Under the pieces are notes generated by a model. That model did not search any database, had not been told where the DNA came from, and worked only from the letters and a program-made list of their open reading frames with translations. Both the position numbers and the translations under genes were made by a program. Shown in pieces: positions 45,880 through 54,435 of a DNA stretch of 64,000 nt; the stretch's first letter is position 1; each line of letters opens with the position of its first letter. This DNA is from Membranihabitans maritimus (lineage in GTDB: Bacteria; Bacteroidota; Bacteroidia; Chitinophagales; Saprospiraceae), in assembly GCF_021729145.1 (NCBI RefSeq), contig NZ_JAJSLW010000002.1:310001-374000 (forward strand), in the 5' to 3' direction.

Positions 45880-46014
45880 TATATGATTTGACTGGTTCTT
45901 GTAAAGGAGATGATATTGAATTTCCAATTTTTGAAGAAAGACATTATTTCTGGCAAAACAGGTAAATACATGGACCAGTATCCAAATTTGGGACAGAATT
46001 CCGGTTTGGAATAA
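45880..46014 (+). pseudogene. C-terminal fragment of a SusD gene
   Basis: The translation in two frames reads DDIEFPIFEERHYFW and then, after a frame change, YPNLGQNSGLE followed by TAA. These match the end of the intact SusD at 42877-44640 (DFEYPVFEEKHYLW ... NPNLGQNPGWE). A few bases between are deleted or shifted, and an in-frame TAA (45963) interrupts it. It appears to be the tail of a lost second susD copy, left between the propeller gene and the TIM-barrel hydrolase gene. Confidence 0.75.
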
Positions 46015-46055
46015 TGTTTTAATGTAAAAAAGTATCAATAAAAAAATATGAACTA

Positions 46056-47714
46056 ATGGTTAGAATAAAATGTAACTGGTTTGCCATTTTTCTTTTCACT
46101 TGCTTGGTGGGGGAAGTATCCGTCCATGGTCAACAAACTATGGACACCGAACTCTCCAATGAAGAATATAGAGAATTGAGAAAAGAAGTATTAAATCAAG
46201 ACCGTCCGATCATTCATAATAATGACGGTTGTGATGCGGTATATTTCCCTATCAACGAATCGTATTCGCTCAGTAATTTTCTGGACAAGCGTTCTTCCGG
46301 TCTGATTGGGACGGATGTAAAGACCCTTTCATATTGTACTATTGCATCGGGTTTTGGAAATTTTACCCATCGGACAAAGGTAGGTGAGGAATTAACAGAT
46401 CACGGATTTAATTACGGTCTCCGTGATGATGCAAGAAACATAACTGCCGAAATGTTTGCCCATGGAACTGATCCTTTAAAGGCTACTGTTGAGTTCGCAC
46501 ATGAGCACGGATTTGAGGTTTTTTGGTCCAATCGTATGAACGATACACATGATGCGGCCCATAAGAGAGATCAAAAGTTTTATTTATGGACTGAATTCAA
46601 AGAAAAGCATCCGGAATATTTATTTGGTGAGATAGGAGAACATCTTCCGAATGGAAGGTGGAGTTCGTTGGATTTTAGTAATAAAGAGGTTCGGGATTTG
46701 TGTGTGGAATTTTATCGAGAAGTCTGTGAAAATTATGATGTTGATGGAGTGGAGTTGGATTTTTTTAGGCACCTTGAATTATTCGGGAATGTTGGCAAGG
46801 GTGGAGTTGCAACTAAGGAACAAGTGCATCTTATAACGGAAATGGTCAAAAGAATCAGGATGGTTACTGAAGAAATCGGGAAAAAACGAGGAAAACCTAT
46901 TTTGGTATTAACGAGGATTCCGACGAATCCAGAATACGCTTTGAAAGTTGGAATTGATATAAAGAGTTGGATCAGCGAAGAATTGGTTGATATAGTTGTA
47001 GGGTCGGGATATTTCAGATTGGATTTCTGGGAAAATTTTGCAAAGTTGGGGTTGTCAAACAGCGTGAAAATTTATGCAGGGTTTAGTGAATCTCGAGTGA
47101 AAGATGAGCACCCCTTCTTGATTCGACAACAAAATGCTGTTTTCAGAGCTCGAGCAGCAGCAGCCTGGTCAGCAGGAATAGATGGGATATATGTTTTCAA
47201 CCAATATAATACAAGAGTCAAATTTTTATCGGAAATTGGTGATCCTGAAAAACTAAAGACTACCAATAATTTATATTTTGTAACATATAGGGATTACACT
47301 GCAGATAGATACCTGAAAGGGGGGAATGATTATTTTAGCACTTCAAGAATATCTCCTACAAGTGGGAATCATCGTAAGTTAGGTTCAGGTCCAATTGATT
47401 TTAGAATTGAGATAGGCGATGAATCCCAATCCGCTGAGGTATTTTTACCGGTCTGGACGAAAAATATAAATCCAAATGATTTGCATGTACAAATTAATGG
47501 TAAGCGCACTTCATTGGTCACGTCAGAGGAAAATGGACTTGTAATATTTGAGTTAAATCAGAATCATTTAAAAAGTGGAATTAATGAGATGACTATGGAT
47601 TATGTGGGGGCTAAAAAGGACGATATTTGGATTAAAGATGCTGCTGTGTTTTTCTGTCGTGATAAGTCCGATTTGGAGTTGAGGGATCTCATTAATGTAT
47701 GTATTTCAGATTAA
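46056..47714 (+). CDS. Secreted TIM-barrel glycoside-hydrolase-like protein
   Basis: 552 residues with a signal peptide (about 8-26). The central region looks like a family-10-like or GHL-type (beta/alpha)8 barrel: EFAHEHGFEVFWSNRMNDTHD, then YDVDGVELDFFRHLELF, where the Glu/Asp pair could be catalytic, and a C-terminal beta domain (about 430-540). Proteins like this are usually hypothetical. Its position between two propeller enzymes and a uronate dehydratase suggests it cuts a uronate-containing glycan. Confidence 0.75.
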   Translation: MVRIKCNWFAIFLFTCLVGEVSVHGQQTMDTELSNEEYRELRKEVLNQDRPIIHNNDGCDAVYFPINESYSLSNFLDKRSSGLIGTDVKTLSYCTIASGFGNFTHRTKVGEELTDHGFNYGLRDDARNITAEMFAHGTDPLKATVEFAHEHGFEVFWSNRMNDTHDAAHKRDQKFYLWTEFKEKHPEYLFGEIGEHLPNGRWSSLDFSNKEVRDLCVEFYREVCENYDVDGVELDFFRHLELFGNVGKGGVATKEQVHLITEMVKRIRMVTEEIGKKRGKPILVLTRIPTNPEYALKVGIDIKSWISEELVDIVVGSGYFRLDFWENFAKLGLSNSVKIYAGFSESRVKDEHPFLIRQQNAVFRARAAAAWSAGIDGIYVFNQYNTRVKFLSEIGDPEKLKTTNNLYFVTYRDYTADRYLKGGNDYFSTSRISPTSGNHRKLGSGPIDFRIEIGDESQSAEVFLPVWTKNINPNDLHVQINGKRTSLVTSEENGLVIFELNQNHLKSGINEMTMDYVGAKKDDIWIKDAAVFFCRDKSDLELRDLINVCISD

Positions 47715-47727
47715 ACGTTTATCTCAA

Positions 47728-48717
47728 GTGAAAATAGCAGAAGTATTACCAATAAGGCATGGTGAAATATGGACTCTTGCAGGACAGGCAGGAGTAAGTT
47801 ATTCGGTTTCCAGGTTGCCAATGGATGATGATGGAAACCCTTCCGTAGAGTATCTGGATTTATTGCAGCTGAGGAATAAACACCGGGACTATGGGTATTC
47901 ACTGGAAGTTATTGAACCGGATTTAAATTGGCAGTTGAATAAGTTTAAGTTGAATCTCGAAGGAGGGGATGAAGAAATAGAGGCGTGCAAGAAATTAATT
48001 AGAAACATGGGGGCCCTCGGAATTCCGGTGTTGTGTTATAATTTTATGGCTCATTTCAATTGGGTAAGGACTTCTTTCTCTGTCGAGGGAAGAGGTGGGG
48101 CATTGGTGTCGGAATATGATCATTCTCAGGTAGAGAATAGTCCAACGACAAGATACGGTATTATCGGAAAAGATTTTTTGTGGGAAAGGCTTGAATTGTT
48201 TTTAAAGGAGGTAATTCCTGTTGCAGAACAATCAAAGGTAAGGTTGGCTATCCATCCCGATGATCCTCCTGTGGACTCCATTCAGGGAATATCAAGAATT
48301 ATTACAAGTTTTGAAGACCTGAAAAAGGTGATTACCCTGGTGCCAAGTGCTTTTAATGGGATAACCCTATGTCAGGGTACGATCTCGGCTATGGGGGAAA
48401 ATGTAACCGAAGTAATCCGGGAATTAGGAAGTGAAAAAAAGGTGTTTTATGTACATTTCAGGGATGTTTCAGGTAGTGCCCAGAAATTTGTTGAAACTTT
48501 CCATGACGAAGGGCAAACGGATATGTATGAAACTGTAAAGAATTACATTAAAATAGGTTTTGACGGGCCTGTCAGAATTGACCATGTTCCCACAATGGAA
48601 GGGGAAAATAATACAAACCCCGGATATGAAACAAAAGGCCGTTTATTTGCCCTGGGATACTTAAAAGGATTATTTGAAGCAGCTTTGAAAGAAGTAGTAT
48701 ATGAAACTGAGGGATAA
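47728..48717 (+). CDS. uxuA: Mannonate dehydratase UxuA
   Basis: 329 residues from the GTG at 47728 (MKIAEVLP..., matching the family's usual start); an ATG at 47695 is in frame but overlaps the previous gene by 20 bases. UxuA-type TIM barrel blocks are present: CYNFMAHFNW, RLAIHPDDPP (metal His/Asp), TLCQGTISAMG (metal Cys) and FYVHFRDVSG (metal His). It converts D-mannonate to 2-keto-3-deoxygluconate in glucuronate catabolism. Cytoplasmic. Its 3' end overlaps the SDR gene by 17 bases. Confidence 0.92.
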   Translation: MKIAEVLPIRHGEIWTLAGQAGVSYSVSRLPMDDDGNPSVEYLDLLQLRNKHRDYGYSLEVIEPDLNWQLNKFKLNLEGGDEEIEACKKLIRNMGALGIPVLCYNFMAHFNWVRTSFSVEGRGGALVSEYDHSQVENSPTTRYGIIGKDFLWERLELFLKEVIPVAEQSKVRLAIHPDDPPVDSIQGISRIITSFEDLKKVITLVPSAFNGITLCQGTISAMGENVTEVIRELGSEKKVFYVHFRDVSGSAQKFVETFHDEGQTDMYETVKNYIKIGFDGPVRIDHVPTMEGENNTNPGYETKGRLFALGYLKGLFEAALKEVVYETEG

Positions 48718-49465
48718 AGTAGCTATAATTACCGGAGCCTCGCGTTCAATCGGACGAGCGATTGCAATTGAATTTGCCCGACAAGGTGCCAAAGTCGTAG
48801 TTAATTATTATAAGAATAAAGATCTTGCGGTAAAAGTCGTAAAGGAAATACAGAACCTAAATGGTAGTGCCATTGCCATACAGGGTGATGTGTCAAAAGA
48901 GGCCGAAGTCAATGCCATGATTGAATCGACATTAAACCATTTTAAGAGAATTGATATATTGGTAAATAATGCGGCTATAGATCCTAGAAAAGAGTGGAAT
49001 GAAATATCGGGTGAAGAGTGGGACCGGGTAATGGAAGTTAATGTTAAGTCACAATTTTTATGTTCGAAAGCGGTCTATCCTTCTATGTTACAACAAAGTT
49101 GGGGTAAAATTATTAATATTTCATCTGTGACCTTTTTTACCGGGCAAAGGAACTATGTCCATTATGTTGCTTCTAAGGGAGCGGTTATTGGTTTTACGCG
49201 GGCTTTATCTAGGGAATTAGGAGGTGAAGGTGTAACCGTTAACTGCGTATCATTAGGAGCCATACTTACAGAAACGGAAAGAGAAAAAGTAGGGACTGAA
49301 GAAAGGTACGCTGAAGTGTCGAAGAAACTTATTGAATTCCAAGCCATACCAAAGAGGCTAACCGTAGAAGACGTGCTGGGAACCTTTGTTTTCCTGGCTT
49401 CTTCGGGGAGCGATTCCATCACCGGACAGACTTTTAATGTAGATGGTGGCTGGATAATGCATTAA
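48701..49465 (+). CDS. SDR-family oxidoreductase (candidate fructuronate reductase)
   Basis: 254 residues. Glycine motif TGASRSIGRAIAIEF (9-23), NNAA near 88, catalytic Ser in NISSVTF, YVASK near 154 and C-terminal SITGQTFNVDGGW. Overlap with uxuA by 17 bases (ATG inside its 3' end) indicates co-translation. The natural partner reaction of UxuA is fructuronate to mannonate, so an SDR-type fructuronate/mannonate oxidoreductase is the best inference; a generic 3-oxoacyl-ACP-reductase-like annotation would be uninformative. Confidence 0.88.
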   Translation: MKLRDKVAIITGASRSIGRAIAIEFARQGAKVVVNYYKNKDLAVKVVKEIQNLNGSAIAIQGDVSKEAEVNAMIESTLNHFKRIDILVNNAAIDPRKEWNEISGEEWDRVMEVNVKSQFLCSKAVYPSMLQQSWGKIINISSVTFFTGQRNYVHYVASKGAVIGFTRALSRELGGEGVTVNCVSLGAILTETEREKVGTEERYAEVSKKLIEFQAIPKRLTVEDVLGTFVFLASSGSDSITGQTFNVDGGWIMH

Positions 49466-49483
49466 AAAAAAACAGGATATGTG

Positions 49484-50638
49484 ATGAATTGTATGATTAA
49501 TTATGGGATTATATGGGGAAGTATATTAAGTAGTGTTTTCTTTTTCGGAGGAGTAGAGAGCAATAATAGCCCTCTAATACCAGAGGGTATGCAAACAGGT
49601 GTCCAAAGTGATCCTGAGATACGATATTTTGATGAAGAAAATTTTACTGTTTATGGAAAATACCATGAAGAGGACAGCTACGGACGACTTCCCTCAAAGT
49701 GTAAAGATATAGTGCGTCCTGTTGTTTGGAAATTAAGTAAAAATTCGGCGGGTATAAATATCCGGTTTCAAACAAGCTCACCTGAAGTATGGGTGAAGTG
49801 GGAATTGCATAGTTTCGCTTCAAAATCCAACATGTCGGATATCGGGGCTTTGGGAATAGACTTGTATTGTAATGTGAAAGGAGCCTGGCAATATGTCAAT
49901 TCGGGAGTGCCGAAATCCAAAATGAATGAAGTTATGCTCATATCGGATATGGATCAAATTAGCAAAAAGATGCTCGTTAACCTTCCCCTTTATGGTGGTG
50001 TCTCTAAAATAGAGATCGGAGTCCCGGTAGGATATACGGTTGAAAAATATGAGGAAACTCCGGAATTAGAGAATCCAATTGTATTTTATGGTACAAGTAT
50101 AACCCAGGGTGCCAGTGCTTCTAGACCGGGAATGGCGTATCCCTCTATTATTTCCAGAAATTTGAATATGGAAACCGTTAATCTGGGCTTTAGCGGGAAT
50201 GGTAAATTTGAGGCCTCTGTCTGTGAGAGTCTTTGTGATATGGAACCTTCTTTATTGGTACTTGATTGTACACCAAATTCATCACCGGAAATCATTGCTG
50301 AAAATGCACTCAACTTTATTTTGAATTTTAGAAAATGTCATTCGAATGTTCCGGTTATTTTGATGGAAAGTATAATCAGGGAGTATTCGTATTTTAGAAA
50401 AGCGGATGCTTCGGTTTTTGGGAGTAGTGCATATATCCAAAGGCAAAACAGCGCCTTGAAAAAAGTATATACGGAGGCTATGAAAATGGGTGTACCGGAT
50501 CTCCATTATATGGACGGACAAAATTTGATTGGCCAGGATCATGAAGCGACAGTGGATGGGACCCATTTGTCGGACTTAGGTATGATGAGAATAGCAGAAA
50601 GGGTTCAAAATATGATACGACAGGTATTGAATCTTTAG
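49484..50638 (+). CDS. GxDLY/SGNH-type carbohydrate esterase
   Basis: 384 residues from the ATG at 49484, preceded by AGGA. A short signal segment (about 1-22), an N-terminal beta domain containing the signature IGALGIDLYCN (GxDLY), then an SGNH_hydrolase-3 domain: FYGTSITQGA (block I Ser), GFSGNGKFE (block II), DCTPN (block III-like) and DGTHLSDLG (block V Asp/His). These two-domain proteins are carbohydrate esterases or platelet-activating-factor hydrolase relatives. In this locus it should remove acyl groups from the glycan. Confidence 0.88.
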   Translation: MNCMINYGIIWGSILSSVFFFGGVESNNSPLIPEGMQTGVQSDPEIRYFDEENFTVYGKYHEEDSYGRLPSKCKDIVRPVVWKLSKNSAGINIRFQTSSPEVWVKWELHSFASKSNMSDIGALGIDLYCNVKGAWQYVNSGVPKSKMNEVMLISDMDQISKKMLVNLPLYGGVSKIEIGVPVGYTVEKYEETPELENPIVFYGTSITQGASASRPGMAYPSIISRNLNMETVNLGFSGNGKFEASVCESLCDMEPSLLVLDCTPNSSPEIIAENALNFILNFRKCHSNVPVILMESIIREYSYFRKADASVFGSSAYIQRQNSALKKVYTEAMKMGVPDLHYMDGQNLIGQDHEATVDGTHLSDLGMMRIAERVQNMIRQVLNL

Positions 50639-50682
50639 ATTGAAATCAATAAATTAATAAAATCCTTGTAAAGGCATCTTTA

Positions 50683-51909
50683 ATGAAAAAAATAATTTTT
50701 TTATCTTATGTTTTCTTGATTTTCGCTTGTAGCGGACAGCATAATTCTAAAGGAAAGTCAGACAATCAATCATTGTCTTACCAGATTGTTTTAGATACCC
50801 TAATGCAGGGGTATTCGGATACGACATCCTGGTTTTATCCCAGTGTGGGAGTTGTAATAAATGATGACGGCAAGGAAGATTTACTGGTAATGACCGTACA
50901 GAAATGGCTAAGAGGTCGAAGTGATGTTTTTACACCGGTAGTCTCAAGTTACAGTAACAACGGCGGACAATCATGGTCCAGATTGGAAGACAAAAATAAT
51001 GCTTTGGAATTTAGAGAAGGGGAGGATGGAATAACAACGGGTATGTGCAATTTTACACCGAAATGGCATGCAAAGTCTAAAACCCTGTTGGGGACATGCC
51101 ATTCTGTACCTTATAAAGACAAGAGATTGATGAGTGGACGGAGGTCTCCCATTTGGTCAACCTATAATTTAGATAATCGCTATTGGAATAACTGGCAAGC
51201 ACTTGAGTTGCCCGAGGAACCAATATACTATGAAACAAATGCGTGCGCAGACCAGAGAGTGGACATGCCAAATGGAGATATCCTTTTTCCAATATATTAT
51301 CGGGCTGAAGGAGTAGAACCTTTTACCACCAGTGTGATAAGGTGTTCGTTTGATGGTGAATCTCTTACGTATTTGGAGCGGGGGTCTCAATTAAGTATAG
51401 ATATTGAAAGGGGGTTATTCGAACCTTCGTTAACAAAGTATGGCGATCAATATTATCTGACCATGCGAAATGATAAAAAGGGCTATTGGGCAGAGAGTTC
51501 TGACGGTCTTACTTTTTCAGAACCAGAGGTTTGGCATTTCGATACCGGAGAAGAACTAGGTACATATAACACCATGCAACACTGGGTTACACATTCGGAG
51601 GGATTGTATCTTGTATATACAAGAAGGGGTGCCAACAATGACCATATAATCAGGCATAGGGCGCCATTATTTATTTCCGAAGTGGATACTGCAACTATGT
51701 CACTAATAAAGAGTTCGGAAAAAGTAATTGTGCCAAATCGGGGAGCCCGTCTTGGAAATTTCAGCGTTTCAAATATTAATGAGAACGAAACCTGGATTAC
51801 CGTAGCGGAGTTGATGGTTGGAGAAGGAGAGGAAGAGTATGGCGCAAACGGGAATGTTTTTGCTGCAAAAATATTATGGAGTAAACCCAATAATAATTCA
51901 ATTGAATAA
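50683..51909 (+). CDS. Asp-box beta-propeller lipoprotein (sialidase/lyase-like)
   Basis: 408 residues. Lipobox IFACSGQ anchors it near Cys17. Degenerate Asp boxes (SNNGGQSW, SSDGLTFS) and alternating blades such as WHAKSKTLLGTCHS and RLGNFSVSNINENETWITVAE point to a sialidase-superfamily propeller. Whether it is a hydrolase or a uronate lyase cannot be decided; with UxuA in the operon, release of uronic acids is as likely as sialic acid release. It is followed 9 bases later by the DapA-type aldolase. Confidence 0.82.
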   Translation: MKKIIFLSYVFLIFACSGQHNSKGKSDNQSLSYQIVLDTLMQGYSDTTSWFYPSVGVVINDDGKEDLLVMTVQKWLRGRSDVFTPVVSSYSNNGGQSWSRLEDKNNALEFREGEDGITTGMCNFTPKWHAKSKTLLGTCHSVPYKDKRLMSGRRSPIWSTYNLDNRYWNNWQALELPEEPIYYETNACADQRVDMPNGDILFPIYYRAEGVEPFTTSVIRCSFDGESLTYLERGSQLSIDIERGLFEPSLTKYGDQYYLTMRNDKKGYWAESSDGLTFSEPEVWHFDTGEELGTYNTMQHWVTHSEGLYLVYTRRGANNDHIIRHRAPLFISEVDTATMSLIKSSEKVIVPNRGARLGNFSVSNINENETWITVAELMVGEGEEEYGANGNVFAAKILWSKPNNNSIE

Positions 51910-51918
51910 TATTAAAGT

Positions 51919-52851
51919 ATGGAACATTTGACTTCAGGAACCCTCAATGGAATTTGGTGTTCTATTCAAATTCCCTTTAATCAAAATGACACTATAGATT
52001 TTGCAAGTTTGCAAACAGAGATAAATATCCTGACGAATTCATCTTTATCCGGTCTATATTCCAATGGGACAGCCGGAGAATTTTTCAACCAGACTGAATT
52101 AGAATTTGATCAAATCAGTGAAATGTTTGCCTCAAGTTGTCATCAAGCAAATATTCCCTTTCAAATAGGAGCTAGCCACATGAGTCCCGTTATTTCCCTG
52201 GAAAGAATAAAACGGACGAAAGCTTTGCAACCCTCCGCGTTTCAAATAATTTATCCCGACTGGCTGACACTTAATTACGATGAACAATTGTCATTTTTGG
52301 ACGGGATTATCGAAGCAGCGGATCCGATTCCTGTTGTTCTATACAATGCGGGCCATTCAAAAACAGTATTGAATCCCTGTGGGTTTAAGAAACTGTCTGA
52401 AGAATTCCCACAACTTATTGGAATTAAAGTGGTAGATGGTGGTCCTGAATGGTATAAAGAAATGCGGGAAATGGATCTTGAAGTTGCAGTATTTACTCCT
52501 GGACATCGATTGGCGACAGGGATAAAGGAAGGTGTGTCAACAGGATCTTATTCCAATATTGCCTGCCTGGATCCGGAAGCAGCCCAAATATGGTATGATA
52601 TTATCCTCAGCGATATAGATGAGGGTTTGAGAATTGAAACGAAAGTTTTGGAGTTTCTTAATAAGTGTATTTTGCCCTTTTCGAAAAAAGGCTATTCGGA
52701 TGCGGCACTTGATAAATTTTTGTGGTCTCTGAGCGGGAGAGATACCACTGACACTAAATTGCGGTGGCCCTATAAGGGTATTGACAGGGAATATCTAGGA
52801 GAGATTAGGAAGTATGGAAGAAAAATTCTTCCTCAGTTTTTTAATATCTGA
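51919..52851 (+). CDS. DapA/NanA-family aldolase
   Basis: 310 residues. TIM-barrel aldolase of the dihydrodipicolinate-synthase/N-acetylneuraminate-lyase family: SNGTAGEFFNQT (GTxGE motif), VVLYNAGH with the catalytic Tyr, and GIKVVDG with the Schiff-base Lys near 170. Cytoplasmic. In a locus with UxuA it may cleave 2-keto-3-deoxygluconate to pyruvate and glyceraldehyde; with sialidase-like enzymes, a sialic-acid lyase role is the alternative. No NanE or NanK genes are seen, which favours the first. Confidence 0.9.
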   Translation: MEHLTSGTLNGIWCSIQIPFNQNDTIDFASLQTEINILTNSSLSGLYSNGTAGEFFNQTELEFDQISEMFASSCHQANIPFQIGASHMSPVISLERIKRTKALQPSAFQIIYPDWLTLNYDEQLSFLDGIIEAADPIPVVLYNAGHSKTVLNPCGFKKLSEEFPQLIGIKVVDGGPEWYKEMREMDLEVAVFTPGHRLATGIKEGVSTGSYSNIACLDPEAAQIWYDIILSDIDEGLRIETKVLEFLNKCILPFSKKGYSDAALDKFLWSLSGRDTTDTKLRWPYKGIDREYLGEIRKYGRKILPQFFNI

Positions 52852-53322
52852 ATTAAAATAAAGGCTATAGGTTGCTGGTGTGTTTGAATGTTCAGATGAA
52901 GTATTCTATATGGATGCAGTTCTGGTAATTATTTAGAAAGAAATATAAGTGCGGGAGGAAAGAAAGTTAGTTTACATGATTTGGCAAGTATGTTTTATTA
53001 AAAATTAAATCAACACCGAGTCCCATTGGTCTTTAATGGGAGACCGGATAAATCCAACGTCCTTTCTGTCAATGGGCAGAAAGCGTTGGCCCCGGTCTTA
53101 ATACAAGCGAAAATGATTTCTTTAATTGATATTAAGTAAATATATGGTAATTTTAGATCATGTTTCATAGAGATCTACTCTGCATTGTGAAGCAGAATAT
53201 TCTTTTATTACCTCCAGTTAGAATCCAATATTAATTTTCCGTTACGTTTTTTCTAATTTTTATTTTAAATTGAGCGCGATTGCTGGTTCTGATTAATTAT
53301 TATATAGTAATAGGCGCTTGTT
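52852..53322. other. Intergenic region containing a structured element
   Basis: There is no intact gene; a short protein-like run (about 52908-53000, SSGNYLERNISAGGKKVSLHDLASMFY in part) without a start may be a fossil. The main content is the double stem-loop at 53021-53098, described separately. The 3' part is AT-rich and should hold the promoter of the following sigma factor gene. Confidence 0.4.
53021..53098. ncRNA. Strong double stem-loop, candidate structured RNA or terminator
   Basis: Stem 1: tcccatt (53021-53027) with aatggga (53035-53041). Stem 2 is a long rod: agaccgg (53041-53047)/ccggtct (53092-53098), ccaacg (53054-53059)/cgttgg (53084-53089), ctttctg (53062-53068)/cagaaag (53077-53083). 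The apical loop caatggg (53070-53076) is complementary to cccattg (53022-53028), so stem 1 and a pseudoknot exclude each other. No T-tract follows. Confidence 0.35.
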
Positions 53323-53988
53323 TTGTCTTCCGAATTAACATACGAATATGCATTACACAGTTCCTTTTCGGCAAAAGAACGAAAAGAAAACGAAGATAGC
53401 TCGGCATGGTCAGAGGATAAACTCTGGATAAAATTCCTGGCAGGGCATGAAGATGCATTTGCTAGAATTTACAGTGATTACGCCGATCATCTATATAGTT
53501 ATGGAATGAAGTTGGTGAATAACCGGGAACGAGTGATGGATGCTATACAGGATTTGTTTACAGGAATGTGGGAATCCCGTGAGCGATTGGGTGAGGTCAA
53601 GTCTATCAAAGCATACCTATTTATTTCATTGAGAAGAAAAGTTTTTTCCAATTCAAAGAAGGAAAGAAAAGTGGAACTTATTGGTGATAATAATGCCCTA
53701 TTTCTAAGGGTTCATACACCTTCTTCCGAACAAAATCTTATTGAAAGGGAGCAGTTGGATAAAGAATATAATGAATTAAGCAATGCCATGGCCAGTTTAA
53801 ACGCTAGGCAAAAAGAGATTGTTTACCTCAAATTCTACGCCAGGTTGAGTTATGATGATATTGCCGGTATTATGGAAATTGATAAAAAGGCTAGTTACAA
53901 TTTAATGGCCCGAACACTTGAGCGGTTGAAACAAGTGATGGGTGGGATGTTGGCGATATTGTTTTTATTGAGTGTATTGAAAACATAG
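53323..53988 (+). CDS. ECF-type sigma-70 factor (second locus)
   Basis: 221 residues with a TTG start; no ATG lies in the N-terminal stretch, so the exact start is uncertain and the first 30 residues may be untranslated. Region 2 (YSDYADHLYSYGMKLVNN, AIQDLFTGMWESRE) and region 4 (LNARQKEIVYLKFYARLSYDDIAGIMEIDKKASYNLM in part) are clear. It ends with a hydrophobic tail as in the first sigma factor. Its FecR gene is not adjacent but 1.6 kb away, beyond a minus-strand gene and decayed DNA, which is unusual. Confidence 0.88.
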   Translation: MSSELTYEYALHSSFSAKERKENEDSSAWSEDKLWIKFLAGHEDAFARIYSDYADHLYSYGMKLVNNRERVMDAIQDLFTGMWESRERLGEVKSIKAYLFISLRRKVFSNSKKERKVELIGDNNALFLRVHTPSSEQNLIEREQLDKEYNELSNAMASLNARQKEIVYLKFYARLSYDDIAGIMEIDKKASYNLMARTLERLKQVMGGMLAILFLLSVLKT

Positions 53989-54006
53989 ATTTTCTAATTA
54001 TGTCTT

Positions 54007-54435
54007 TTATTTAGCAAATAATTGATCCATATTTTTAAAGGCTTTAAACTCCAGGGCGTTTCCCGAGGGATCTTTAAAAAAAAGAGTCGCTTGCTCTCCA
54101 ATTTCTCCCTTAAATCGAATATATGGGTCAATAATAAATTCAATATTTAAGTTAGTTAATCGTTTTGCGAGGTCCTTCCAATCCTTCATAGTCAATACGA
54201 CCCCGAAGTGAGGTACCGGTACATTATGCCCATCAACAGGATTATTTTTTTTTATTGTGGTGTCATCATTTTGGTCTACAATATGCAGAACCAATTGATG
54301 GCCATACAGATCTAGATCTACCCATTTATCGGTAGACCTTCCTTCTCTACAATTCAGAGTTTGGGTATAAAATGTTCTCGTTTCAGTAAGTTCTTTTACC
54401 GGAATGGCAAGATGGAATGGTTGTAACTTGTCCAT
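54007..54435 (-). CDS. VOC-superfamily (glyoxalase/dioxygenase fold) protein
   Basis: 142 residues with two beta-alpha-beta-beta-beta modules. The first begins PFHLAIPVKELTETRTFY (His position near 7), the second VPHFGVVLTMKDWKDLAKRL, and the C-terminal FKDPSGNALEFKAF gives the last metal Glu. The three ligand positions (His, His, Glu) of VOC metalloenzymes are present. Function unknown; related Bacteroidota proteins are annotated as glyoxalase-like. It is inserted in opposite orientation between the sigma factor and the FecR gene. Confidence 0.88.
   Translation of the reverse strand: MDKLQPFHLAIPVKELTETRTFYTQTLNCREGRSTDKWVDLDLYGHQLVLHIVDQNDDTTIKKNNPVDGHNVPVPHFGVVLTMKDWKDLAKRLTNLNIEFIIDPYIRFKGEIGEQATLFFKDPSGNALEFKAFKNMDQLFAK

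Noticed and set aside
53041-53098. Integron attC site
   Set aside because: The rod is imperfectly similar in shape, but the conserved R' and R'' core bases are absent and no integrase or cassette array is present.
53041-53098. Ordinary rho-independent terminator of the aldolase gene
   Set aside because: The stem is long and GC-rich, but no T-tract follows and it lies about 190 bases after the stop; kept only as a possibility.
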